From Metridium senile (lineage: Eukaryota > Cnidaria > Anthozoa > Actiniaria > Metridiidae), in the NCBI GenBank assembly GCA_949775045.1, contig OX459101.1, forward strand, positions 12,078,347 to 12,142,346: DNA of 64,000 nt. Direction: 5' to 3'. The translations under genes and the position numbers were made by a program. Every line of letters begins with the position of its first letter. Positions within the stretch are counted from its first letter, which is position 1. The notes beneath the pieces are model-generated. The model ran no database searches. It was not told the origin of the DNA and saw only the letters and a program-made list of their open reading frames with translations. This document shows positions 53,790-64,000 of the stretch, in pieces.

Positions 53790-54350
53790 ACATACACCAA
53801 GTGAGAAATATCTAAAGATATTACAAAACTTTGCAAAGAAAACAATGAATTAAGACTCAAGTTGCTGGCTTCGGGAAGGAGCTTGAGCAATACAAAGTAA
53901 ACTGGCTACCTTCAAAATTGATGCTGATAAAGATATCGAAAAAAGTGATCAATACCTTTCTGATGACTACAACAGCATTAAGTCTTTCAAGGAGATGATG
54001 GAAGCCGAAATTCTAACCATGTCATCAAGGCTTTCAGCGCTAGAATCAGTCATGAACCAAAGAAAAGAGATTGCCAACATAGATCTAGACAATATTGGCG
54101 CTGAATCATCGAATGGAAAGATTGGAATCTATAACCATCTTACACCTTGCACTCAGGGATTGTTTGCAAAGGCCAAAGAATTCCAAAAAGAACACAACTA
54201 TTCATTTTGCTGGACAAAGAACTCCTCGCAGCTGCTAAAAGCCTCTTCAGAGTCAAAGGTCATACTTGTAAGAAGTCCCGATGTTGCTGCCACGGGTTTC
54301 CAGTGTTTTTTGAGCATGGGGCCATGAGGCCAAAAGTTTTTACCAAATGA
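53790..54350 (+). pseudogene. LINE ORF1 fragment
   Basis: The frame at 53995-54327 encodes a coiled coil (MMEAEILTMSSRLSALESVM) followed by HLTPCTQGLFAKAKEFQKEH and CWTKNSS. This matches the C-terminal domain pattern of LINE ORF1 proteins, as in the LINE at 45606-46136. A coiled-coil portion upstream is in another frame. No reverse transcriptase follows. Confidence 0.5.
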
Positions 54351-54999
54351 TTGTAAGACAATTTCAGTGAATTTCATAATATTTTCATGATCATTGAGTA
54401 CAAAAAAAACGGCCTACTTGTCAGATAAAGCACGTAGAAGTTTAATAAAGGTATTTTAAAGGTTTCAGCCCCTGTGTCGTTACACACAATCCCATTGCTG
54501 GATAAGCTTGCTTGTAGCAATTATTACATTTTAAATTTTGCAAAACACAAGATAGAAATTTGAGCCGAAATTCTTTTTTTCTTTTCTAGGTCAGTGGGTT
54601 CCTATGTATTGGTTGCAAATGGTCAAAAGTTGTGGTTACACTGCAGTCATTTACCGCGGTAAAATTCCCAAACACCACGGTAAACACGTTTTTTTAGTGT
54701 AACCGACATTTCCCAAGGTAAATTCACCTCGGTGAATAACTTTGGATACGTCAAAAAGAACAAAAGAATTCACCATGACAGTTCCAGAGCTCAAAAGGTA
54801 CTTTTTTCTGTTGCCCAAGGTAAATAAACCAATCAGATTGCTTCGGCTAGCTAATCCAGGAAACGACATGCTGTGAGCATGGTAGACCAGATTGACCTTG
54901 GAGTAGCACTCGCAACAGTCATGGCAAGCTTTAGACAAATGCTGTGAGTATTCTTCATTTTACATTTGATATTCATATTGATGAGCATTTATAAGGTCT
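54351..54999. other. Unassigned stretch with a short inverted motif
   Basis: TTTACCGCGGTAAA near 54651 and several related GGTAAA/TTTACC half-sites occur. No gene was recognised. Confidence 0.35.
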
Positions 55000-55332
55000 G
55001 TGCAGGGCAGTGAATCGGGCTCGGATGACGACGATAGCGAGCAAGCTAAAGGAAAGGGGAAAAGACCCAAAGCTAGTGACGGTGAGAGTAAGAAAAGAAA
55101 GGGAAAAGAGCCAGCAGAAAGGAAGAAAAAGCAGAAAGTAGGTGAAGAAAACGAAAGTAAGCTTATTGATCTTCTTGCAGCACAACAGGAGGCACTAAAG
55201 ACAGCACAAGCACAAGACGAAAAGGTGATGGATAGTCTGTTGAAGTTTCAGAGTGACTCTGAAAAGAGGCATCAAGAGTTGATGCTCGCAATGTTTGGCA
55301 AGCTAGGAGATATGTTCTCATCAAAGAAATAG
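55000..55332 (+). CDS. Basic coiled-coil frame, possible Myb/SANT-type protein C-terminus
   Basis: A frame of 110 codons is rich in K, E and D, with SESGSDDDDSEQAKGKGKR at the start and a coiled coil (about residues 45-100) ending MFGKLGDMFSSKK. This layout is common at the C-terminus of the Myb/SANT-like second protein of Harbinger transposons, where short acidic and coiled-coil tails follow the DNA-binding domain. The DNA-binding part is not visible upstream, so it is either a last exon or a fragment. Confidence 0.4.
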   Translation: MQGSESGSDDDDSEQAKGKGKRPKASDGESKKRKGKEPAERKKKQKVGEENESKLIDLLAAQQEALKTAQAQDEKVMDSLLKFQSDSEKRHQELMLAMFGKLGDMFSSKK

Positions 55333-56439
55333 AGTCTTATATTTTAATCAAAGACATTTTTATTGGACCCTTGTTTTGTTAGCCATAGTGCATGCGAACT
55401 ATTACTCACAAAGTAGTTAATCAGACGCTATAAATAACTGAAAATACGAGCAGAAAATATAGCGGTTTTCGTGTGTATGAGATTTTCCATCGTATTTAGT
55501 TTTACTTTAATATTACGCGTATTTCAAGGGCATAGAGTGAGGTCATTAAAGAATCCTAGTCAACCACAATTCTTTGCGCGAGTGTGTTGTCAAAGTTTTG
55601 GTTGAGCGCCAATTTCCTGCCCACATAAATGGCTGATATTCCGTTCAAGTTCGACAATCCAACTGCATCGACCTCTCTGTAACAACTCTGCGTGAATGAA
55701 ACCTTAAATCTCGTTCTTTAAGTTGTAGACAAGAGAGAAGCTGGAGGGGCATCGACATTGATGGAGAAGATTGGTTGCAAGAGAATACTGGAAAGGGTGT
55801 TTGGGGTACTGAACATCAGTGAAGTTGTTACAGATGCTTCCAGTACAATCATGAAGATGGTCAGAGAACTGAAAGGTAAAGTTTAAATTTATGGTTCTTC
55901 TTTTAGCTTACTATGGGCCTTGTCACACATTTTCAACTCTCATAAAACTGTTGAACTGTCGACAAAAATGGGAATAGTTTTTAGAATAATTTTAGTTGTC
56001 ATATACCACAAAGAACATCTGCCATTTCTTACATTTGTAGGTTTTTGTATAAATTCAGAAATGTAATATATCATGACAGATCAAAAAATTTGTTTAGTTT
56101 CAAAAATTGTGGTCACATAATTAAAACATCTAGCAATGACAGATTTTGATTGTTGGGTGAACATAAATAGATGGAACACTCTTTGTGAGACTTAACATTG
56201 ATAATAATTTATCATATCACTAAGATCTTTGGTAGATCTTGATAGTTTTATGGAAAAAAATACCAGTCATGTTAATAGTGCATGGTATTTGTAAGTATAA
56301 AACTTCTTAGTTTTTATTTCCTAATAATCAATTTAAAATGCACTTAAATAACAAATTGGAATATTCAGTCGCACTTCACTGTGTAAAATGCCTAATATTT
56401 CTTACTTTTTTAAATAAGTAAGTTTTTTCCTTTGCACTT
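55333..56439. other. Mostly empty, with one exon-like fragment
   Basis: About 55728-55875 reads GGASTLMEKIGCKRILERVFGV-type sequence (first part) and ends VVTDASSTIMKMVRELK at a donor GTAAAG. It resembles an exon of a repeated transposase-like family, but I cannot link other exons. Confidence 0.4.
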
Positions 56440-56768
56440 ATGCAAAGAGACATTGCATACAACAAAAATTGTTACTGTTCTAATACTTTTACCAACCTAA
56501 ATGATCCATCAATCTGTGATAGCTGCAGATTAACATTCCATGCTAAAGATCCCATTCAAAACCAGTCTTGCCAAACACACTTACATACTTTACCATTTTC
56601 AAATTTGAGTGATGATGAATTTTCAAAAGCTCTGGCTAATAACTAATTTGCCATTTCGAGCTCATACTGAAACTCTTTTCAAATCAGAATCAATTATCAA
56701 AATTAATGACATTATTACCTTGCGGATATTCTCTTTCATGTATCTATTCAACACTCAATCCAACTTTT
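56440..56768 (+). pseudogene. LINE fragment, left of the foldback
   Basis: 56440-56646 encodes a cysteine-rich finger-like segment (CNTFTNLNDPSICDSC-type spacing) and SNLSDDEFSKAL. After a stop, another frame gives RAHTETLFKSESIIKINDII and FMYLFNT, typical of the C-terminal end of CR1/L2 reverse transcriptases. The endonuclease and most of the RT between them are missing, so an internal deletion occurred. The frame is then cut by the foldback element. Confidence 0.55.
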
Positions 56769-58351
56769 CTTACTAAAAAGTAGGCTAATTTGCATACAGA
56801 TCAGGTGGTATAAGTGTCGCTTTGTGATTGGTTCAAACGAAAGTTAGGACAACTCTACATGGTTTCGAAGTTGCTCATATAGAGAAATTTGTAAAGCTCG
56901 GATTGTCTCGTTATTAAAATGGTTAAATATTACTTTGTTAGGAAGCACATATATACAAATCTAAACATTAGATAGAGACTAAAGCTATCAATGAAGAAGT
57001 AAGGACTTTACACGTGAAATTCGGCAATGGATCGACGTCAATGGATTCAGCTACAAATTTATGCAACGATGAAGGAAAAAAAAAACTGAAGATGTTGTTT
57101 TATGAAAGTTAAACCGCCAAAAAGCATCTCAAAAGCCGACTGTTGGCTGCAAATCATGGTTGGGTATGTTTGTTTCTTTTCAGTTAAAACTAAGTTTTGA
57201 AGAAATGGCTAAAAAATTACAAATCTATTTGTCAAGTTTTCCCTTATAATTTCAATCAAAAACTCCAAAGATGAGTAAAAATTTCAAACTTTTAACTTCT
57301 ACTTTCTAAAGTAAGAAGAAATACACTGAAACTAAGACTGCAATGAACATGTTCAAAGCTGCGAGTTTTTCAGTGAATCACAAACCATTAGCTATTAGTT
57401 TTTCTTCTTCTTAATGTTTGTATTTAGAGCTTTAGGTTGAAGTTTGCAAACTACCCGTGAAATTGAAAATATAGCTCATTAATACCTATTTTGAAATTAT
57501 CTGGCTGTTAGGTTTATGTACCACGACTCTAGAACAGTAATTTGATGATTAAAAATGTTATCTTTGATTGCCATTCAAGCCGTCAAAACGTTAGCAGCGA
57601 CTATAATAAAACTAAGCAAGCGAAGCGAAAGAAAATGATTGTTTTTCCCACCGAGTCGCAGGATAAAATTGTTTTTTTTTAAAGCAAAACTCGTGTATTA
57701 GCAAGTTAATCATTTGCTTTTAAACTCTTTGAAGTTAAAATAACTTGCTTTGGTCGATTTATCTTTTTAATGCTCGGAAAATAATGAGAAAACCTACCTT
57801 TTTTCAAAAATTATCAATTGCAAGTGGGTGTTATTCAACATTCTGTAGCTGAATCCATTGTCGATCCATTGCCGAATTTCATGTGGAAAGTCCTTACTTT
57901 TTCATTGATAGCTTTAGTCTCTATCTCAGGGCTTAAAATAACGGCCGGACATCGGACAATGTCCGGCCAAAATTGAGTGATGTCCGGCCAAATTTCGAGT
58001 ACGCCGGTCATCGTGACCGGCTAGAAATTTAAATTTAAGTTTTTATTACATTTAAGAAGATTTTGACTAGATTATTCCAATGTTTTTTTTCGTTTTTAAG
58101 TGTAAATATCTCCGTTTAAATACAGTACAAATTCAACTACAAGCTCGTCAGCCGCCATTTAATGTCCACCTCGTTTTCGTGTTAGATTCGTTGTTGCCTA
58201 GTAACGTTTGTTTTGTAAATGTCACGTAATCGTCAAGGCGCCCCCGACTTCGCTGATAACCTGTAGTAGTAGTTAGTAAATAGAACATATTGCTTGGCTA
58301 AAAGAAGAAATTCAAGGAAAATAATGTGCTTTATTTCAATTTACCAGCATT

Positions 58352-58541
58352 TTACTGCGGTTTTCGACTTTCTGCGAACTCAGACATTTCAACTGCTCGT
58401 TGTGAAATACGTATTTAGCTGCCGTCAATCAAGGATTTAAAAGGTACCGACTAATTAGTTTTGATTTACGGCAGCTAAAAACGTGTTTCGCAATAAGCCG
58501 TGGGAATGTCTGAGTTCGCAAAAAGTGGAAAACCGCAGTAA
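58352..58541. repeat. Inverted repeat inside the hAT element
   Basis: TTACTGCGGTTTTCGACTTT and TGCGAACTCAGACATT are mirrored at 58507-58541. The arms are about 80 bp with mismatches. It lies downstream of the F-box/LRR-like gene. Confidence 0.7.
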
Positions 58542-58622
58542 TAAATCAATAGTTACAATTATGTGGATAATTCAGATACAAATATTTGAAAACTAACGAT
58601 TTCTCAGAATTTTTCAGTCATC

Positions 58623-59320
58623 TTATTCTATGTTGTGACTCTCTAGATGCGGTGACAATATGAGATTTTGAATATAAGGAAAGAATGAATTCAAAGCTGA
58701 TACACATTCTTCATCTATGACGCTTGTAAAACTAACATTTAATGTTTGAATAGTTGGATGCGCACTGACAATTCGTAAAATATCCCAGAAACTAAACTGT
58801 TCACAACGTCTTAGACTTAAGTGTTTTAGATTAGGACAGATAGATTCATCAGACAAAATAACAGTTGACGACTCTGGGTCAATATTAATGCACCATTCAA
58901 TTGACAATCTTGTAAGCTTATTTAACTTAGCCAGAAATGGGATGTAAATTATTTCAAAATTCGAAGTTAAATCCAGAGCTTCAAGGTTGGAACAAAGAGA
59001 GAGCTTATTATACACAAAATCCATTGAAACTTCAGATAGAGCTAATTTAAGATTCCCATTAAAGTAAAGATGTTTGAATTGCTTGGCATGAATAAATATA
59101 GAATCTAGAGTCGACTTCTTGTAATTGATTAATCCATAATCATCTAAACTTCCAAATGATTTCCATATTATATCACTGTTTATTAACTTGTTGAAGCGCT
59201 TGCAAACTCTTGCGATAGGAATGGCATCTCGTGTACGGATGTATCGTATTATGTAGAATAATATTTCTTCTGGAAGATCTAGGACATGGCATTCACCTGA
59301 GCTTGTGTAAGAGGCCGCTT
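58623..59320 (-). pseudogene. F-box/LRR-like gene inside the hAT element
   Basis: On the minus strand the frame is open from about 59320 to a stop at 58623. It begins with an F-box-like segment (LDLPEEILFYIIRYIRTRDA, about 59282-59225, then IARVCKRFNKLI) and continues with leucine-rich repeats (CSNLEALDLTSNF, CPNLKHLSLRRCE, IQTLNVSFTS). F-box/LRR proteins are substrate adaptors of SCF ubiquitin ligases. An in-frame TAA just before the F-box (in CTTAAG near 59320) and no in-frame ATG suggest a damaged or alternatively spliced 5' end. A possible first exon with a GTAAGT donor lies at about 59465-59488. This is unusual cargo for a hAT element. It may be a captured host gene. Confidence 0.6.
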
Positions 59321-59605
59321 AAGAACATTTTTCATCTAGAAAAAAAATTAAAATATCAGTGTATTTATAATGACAACACGGTGGTCGAGTATTGATTGAC
59401 CTGAAATTTTACAATATAAAATGATTTCAATTTAAAGTTTGAATTATATAGTATCTTCTGACTTACCTTCCTTTCGCTGTAGTTCCATCATAAATCCTTG
59501 CAAAAGAGACTTCAAAGAGAGCTCTGGGCACATGTATATATTTCAAAGCGTAAAGTAAGAGCCTAAATTATGCAAATGGCTATGTATGTTGCTAGGTTTT
59601 GTTTT

Positions 59606-59715
59606 GTTAACTTCCGTTCAAGCGATTTGTAATTGACTTTCTATAGACACGTGATTAATGTAGTGTATCAAGTTTCATTGCAACGATTTGTAATCAGATA
59701 GTCTTTCTATAGTAT
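59606..59715. repeat. Direct duplication upstream of the hAT transposase
   Basis: CCGTTCAAGCGATTTGTAAT and GTGATTAATGTAGTGTATCA recur in the transposase intron at about 61400-61515, in the same orientation with moderate divergence. Here the block lies between the two divergent genes, so it may hold promoter elements. Confidence 0.75.
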
Positions 59716-59821
59716 ACTATGTAATTGAGCGCGAGACAGCTATCAAAAATCTAAAAGCGCAGAACAATGAAAAAGATCCAGTCTCTAAGAAATGACTATC
59801 TGACAGAAGTAGCTTAATGAC

Positions 59822-62800
59822 ATGATGGATTGTACCAAGTGCAGAAGAAAGAATACCAAATACAAATGTTTAGAATGCAAAGTACCTATATGCAACACGT
59901 GTTCAGTATCCTGTTCAGATGAAACACCGGGATATTCCGAAGAAGAATATTGTGTTGGAAAATGCTCAAAGTGCATGCAGTCAAGTGGTGCAAAACCCAA
60001 ACAAGTAAACCTATCCTCTTTCTTCAATGTCAAAAGTAAGACTGCCCCAGAGCAACAACCTTCTACGAGCAGTACTTCCACGAGTGCGGCAACGTCTAAA
60101 CAGCCGAAAACCAGAAATCTATCACTGTTGGCAGCTAACAAGTGGAAAGAAACAACATTAGCTAAATATATGGCAAATGAATGGCTTGTTCTAAATACAG
60201 CTGATAATTCAACTGTAGCTCGCTTAAATTGCTCTGTTTGTAAGAAGTATTCTGAAAAAATCAAAGGAATGAAGCAGTTTTCTCACGCCTGGGCATTTGA
60301 TGGATCAACAAATCTTCGTCTTTCAAACGCTCAAGACCACGCTACTGGCGAACCTCACAAAAGAGCACTTGAACTGTATCTGAAAGAAAGGGGAACAAGT
60401 GCAAACGAAAGAGCGGATAAAATGTCAGCATTTACAAGCAGTGGACAGCAACTAGTCACCACTGGTATTGCCAACATGAGGGCGAGTGATTTAGCGGAAA
60501 CGAAAGTCAAATTTGAGACTGCCTATTACATAGCCAAAGACGAACTGCCATTGTCTAAATATCCAGGGCTTTTAAACCTAGAAGAGAGACATGGAGTAAC
60601 AGTAGGGAATGCTTACAGGAATATTGTCAGCTGCAGTGAGTTTATCACCTCTATCAGTGACGAACTGGAAAATCAGTTAAAAAAAAAGTTGACAACAGCC
60701 AAGTTTTATAGTGTTCTATCAGATGGATCAACCGATGTAGCAATCACAGAGAAAGAAGCTATTTTTGTCCAGTACTTAAACACCAATCCAGCAGGACGAG
60801 ATACTGTTCAAGTTGCAACTTCATTTCTCAAACTCATAGACTTGAAAGACGGCTCTGCCGTTGGCATTGTGCAATCAATCAAGAACAGCTTCCAGAACAT
60901 TGGCATCGATGATAATAGTCTACAGAAGAAATTGATTGGTTTTGCGGCTGACGGAGCGAGTGTAAATCGTGGTGCGAGAGAGGGCGTTATCGGGATCCTA
61001 CAACGAACTCAACCGTGGATAATATACGTGTGGTGTGTGGCACATCGTCTTGAACTATCTCTCAAAGACGCACTACGCAATTCCTGCTTTCAAGATGTAG
61101 ATGAGATGCTTTTACGCCTATATTACCTCTATGAAAACTCGCCAAAGAAACTGCGGCAACTCCGTGAGCTGCACAGCGTTTATGATGAAACGTTTGAGTT
61201 TGAAGTGGGTGGTGTCCGACCGAAACGTGCATCGGGTAAGATATATTTTTATTGAAATTAAACCTTAATTAATCATTATACACGAATTCACCAGCAGAGC
61301 TGTACTATCGACATATTATTGCAATTAGTATAGTATAGATCAGATCATATTAAAAACGAGCGCAATTAATGATAAATACCACGAGTGATGTGTATTTTTG
61401 TTTACTACCGTTCAAGCGATTTGTAATTAATGATTTTCTAGTAGACAGGTCGTGATTAATGTAGTGTATCAAGTTTCATTGTAACGATTCGTAATTAGAA
61501 TGGTCTAGACTATATGTAAGAGAGCTCGTTAGACAGCATTTTTATCACGAGTGGTGTTGACATTAATTGCACAAGTGTATTATATGATTTCTTGTTATTA
61601 ATACAACAATCGGATTGGGTTACCTGTGGACAAATCCGCCATTTTAATTTTTTGTTCGTGAAAATTTGGTCGCCATGGGAACATTAATTTTGCACTCTGT
61701 GAATCGAGTAATTCAATATAGCAACCTGTTGCCTGGTAATTTACCCCTTTACGACCTCCCGGCCAGTAAATAACATATATTTAATAACAATTATTTAGGT
61801 ACGCGTTGGATAACCCACAAAATCAACGCTTTGCAAATGGTGGTGGATAAGTATGGCATATACATCCAGCATATTGAAAACATGACAGAGGATGCGTCAT
61901 TTAAACCAGCTGACCGCCAGAAGTTCAAGGGCTGGTTGAGGAAATGGAAGCAGGCACGTACTCCACTTCTATCCTGTCTGTTCATCGAAATACTAAGTCC
62001 AGCAAATAACCTTTCCTTGGCATTTCAAGAGGAGGCCATCGACATCGTGTCGTCAATCGCACACATCGAGACAGCTAAGAAACAGCTCGCGCGAATTGAA
62101 AAGAAGGAAGTCGAGGAGTTCCCAACAATTCAACGCTTTCTTGGGAAAGTAGAAGAGAAAGACGGGACATTCTACTATCAGGACGTTTCGATGCTCTCAT
62201 TTAAAACGGCCAAAGAATCATTGGCATCTACAAAGACGGAGCTGGTAAGGAAAATAAAAGTGGCTATGGAAGCGAGGCTTGATGTTGCCGAAAACGAGCA
62301 CGTACAGAGTGCTGCAACGATTCTCAACACAGAAGGTTGGGAGCGAAGAGACGAGGAAGGCGAAGAAGATATATCCTTTGCTGACGATGAACTGACAGAG
62401 CTGGCTGAACATTTCAAAGAGCCATTATCAAATGCTGGAATGATTTGCTCCTTGAATGATCTCCTACAGCAATGGCACAGCCTTGTTCAATATACAGTGC
62501 GTTATCTAAACCCTTCAAGGACGCCATACCTGCGTGTATGGAGGCGCATCCATGATTCACAACTGAGAAAAGAGTGGAATATGATCCTTATACTTGTTGA
62601 ACTCCTCTTTGCAATTCCGATCTCTAACGCAAAGGTGGAGAGGCTCTTTTCTTATATGAAGAGAATCAAGACGGATTCACGAGCTTCCCTTGGCGAAGAC
62701 AGGCTAAACAGCCTTATACGGATAAGTTCCGAGGGACCAAAGGCCGACTTCGACCCATTACCTGCCATCAAGCTATGGGCTTCAGCCTCGCATCGTCGCC

Positions 62801-62961
62801 CGGTACAAAAGAAGAGGAAAATGTACAAACAACGCACCGGAAAACGTGCTAAACCAAGAGTGCTTATAGATCATCCCGTATCAGAGGCGGAATCTACAAC
62901 AGACGAAGAAAGCACTGATACTGAGAGGGACATTATTCCCGAGCTCCAGGAACTAGATTAA
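59822..62961 (+). CDS. hAT transposase, two exons
   Basis: Exon 1 (59822-61235) and exon 2 (61799-62961) join in frame across a GT/AG intron to give a conserved GTRW motif. The protein (about 858 residues) starts with a C-x2-C zinc-binding cluster (CTKCRRKNTKYKCLECKVPIC). A TTF/BED-like finger follows (CSVCKKYSEKI, then H-rich end), then the RNase H-like core: D in VLSDGSTDV, D in GFAADGASVN and the WCVAHRLELSLKDAL motif. The C-terminal hAT dimerisation region contains NAKVERLFSYMKRI with the catalytic E. All three catalytic residues are visible and no stop or frameshift was found, so the gene may be functional. The N-terminal cluster is like the cysteine-rich tail of piggyBac proteins and unusual here. 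Confidence 0.88.
61400..61515. repeat. Intronic copy of the upstream block
   Basis: It matches 59606-59715 in direct orientation. It lies in the single intron of the hAT transposase, so element-internal duplication of promoter-proximal DNA is likely. Confidence 0.75.
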
Positions 62962-63638
62962 ACTACCAAAATTAATGTTAATGTTATTTGTTATGTTTTG
63001 TTATATTTAATAAGAGCTATATTGACGCACGTCGCTACAGTTTGATTCGTTAATCAATCATCAGTGTATGTCTCATATCGCGTTGTAACGCGAGATATAT
63101 CTCAGCATAATTATTTATTTTTTCTAAAGATAAAGTATTTCTCTTGTTAAAGTTTTTAAAATGTAGATTTTTCATGATCTTGGGAACAAGGTCTTCATTT
63201 TCCGACGCCACAGATGCGCGTTTCTGTAGCTGGAAACAATTAATTAACTTGTAATAACTTGTAATAAATCAGTTATTTGGTCCTGTATAAACTAGTTCGT
63301 ATTTTATTTTATTTTTTTTATTAATTAAAAAAAAAATTTTTTGTCCGGCCAAGATCGGCAGATGTCCGAGCTAAAATCAATCACGCCAGTCATCATGTCC
63401 GGCAACTGGCCGTCCGTTATTTTAAGCCCTGCTATCTAATGTTTAGATTTGTATATATGTGCTTCCTAATAGAGCAATATTTAACAATTTTAATAACAAG
63501 ACAATCCAAACTTTACAAATTTCTCTATATGAGCGACTTCCAAACCAATGTAGAGTTGTCTTAACTTTCGTTTGAACCAATCACAAAGCGACATTTATAC
63601 CACGTGATCGTATGCAAATTAGCCGTCTTTTTAGTAAG

Positions 63639-63891
63639 TAAAGGTGGATTACCTGTAACCTTTAATACCTTTTTTAAACTCAACAATGACATTCACAATC
63701 ACAACAGAAGACAATCACAAAATAACCACACTATTTCAAGGAAAACAAGACTTGGTCAATTTTCAATTGCCTACATGGGACCTTTGATATGGAATGAGTA
63801 TAGCAAATTAAAAGAAAAATGTAAAAACATTAACAATTTCAAAAAAAAATTAATCAAAAGTGAACTACTAGTTAAATACAATAGCAGCTAA
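63639..63891 (+). pseudogene. LINE fragment, right of the foldback
   Basis: LPVTFNTFFKLNNDIHNHNR and LGQFSIAYMGPLIWNEYSKL, followed by a lysine-rich end, form the last part of a CR1/L2-type reverse transcriptase reading frame, stopping at 63891. It continues the fragment that ends at 56768. The remaining 100 bp of the window are its AT-rich 3' region. Confidence 0.65.
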
Positions 63892-64000
63892 TTATTATAA
63901 TTCTTTAATGTAAAATATGATTTTCTGATTTTACAATTTATCAGACACATTAAATAATCATTTTTAATACAACAAATCAAAAATATACATTGTTATTACA

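Larger units (their letters stand above)
57927..63431 (+). mobile_element. hAT DNA transposon, 5.5 kb
   Basis: The ends CAGGGCTTAAAATAACGG and CCGTTATTTTAAGCCCTG are inverted repeats with the CAGGG start usual for hAT. Subterminal GTCCGGCC motifs repeat at both ends. CTATCT flanks both sides: 6 bp, where 8 bp is the hAT norm, so two bases may have been lost. It carries a two-exon transposase and an F-box/LRR-like gene on the opposite strand. Confidence 0.9.
56769..63638. mobile_element. Foldback element interrupted by a hAT transposon
   Basis: The outer ends CTTACTAAAAAG and CTTTTTAGTAAG are inverted repeats. Matching arms include GGCTAATTTGCATA, CACAAAGCGACA (inverted) and AGGAAGCACATATATACAAA. 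Without the hAT insert the element would be about 1.37 kb with arms of about 290 bp: 56769 to about 57060, and about 57845-57926 plus 63432-63638. No target duplication was identified. There is no coding sequence of its own. Confidence 0.85.

Overview
This window looks like metazoan, most likely cnidarian, genomic DNA made almost entirely of mobile elements inserted into one another. The support is spliced genes with GT/AG introns, THAP-domain and hAT transposases, CR1/L2-like LINEs, a Polinton/Maverick, and two members of a PIN-like/CXC-tailed family that I associate with cnidarian genomes. I see no rRNA, tRNA or CRISPR array and no clearly single-copy host gene. The organism call is inference from family composition; no similarity search was run.

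Layout. 1-3307: the last four exons of a PIN-like/CXC-tail gene. 3341-24700: a full-length Polinton with 534-bp terminal inverted repeats and a short target duplication. It carries protein-primed DNA polymerase B, a DD35E integrase, a candidate major capsid protein, an A32-like packaging ATPase, a candidate penton protein, a BRO-N/VRR-NUC/zinc-finger protein, several small membrane proteins and a truncated HNH-type protein at the right end. One Polinton gene is split near codon 8 by a 5.7-kb DNA transposon (13590-19319) that itself carries several hairpin elements. 24701-25380: spacer with a 158-bp tandem duplication. 25401-30807: a THAP transposase gene split by an ISL2EU-type element (25790-29872), whose own transposase gene carries filler DNA. 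31810-37010: two partial copies of a repetitive gene family of unknown function, the first split by a foldback element with an IS3-like transposase remnant (32636-35388). 37688-49860: a mariner-type transposase relic apparently split by an 11.4-kb composite (38354-49768). The composite holds a paralogue of the first gene, an antisense LINE fragment with a 248-bp TA tract, a DDE-like plus Ulp1 pseudogene, and a decayed LINE. 50480-56770: tandem repeats and fragments of transposase, LINE and Myb-type genes. 56769-63638: a long foldback element inserted in a LINE and itself invaded by a 5.5-kb hAT element (57927-63431) with an almost intact two-exon transposase and an F-box/LRR-like gene on the opposite strand.

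How the parts work together. The Polinton has the parts of a virus-like element: replication (PolB), integration (INT), packaging (ATPase) and particle proteins. Its genes are short, tightly spaced and AT-rich, and nearly all have a TATATAATATA-like tract just before the start codon. Both terminal repeats drive an inward gene with the same N-terminal leader: PolB at the left and the HNH-remnant protein at the right. No maturation protease was recognised, and one membrane-protein gene is broken, so this copy is probably not autonomous now. The other elements give an unusually readable record of nested insertion, because in at least five places a coding frame continues cleanly on both sides of the inserted element.
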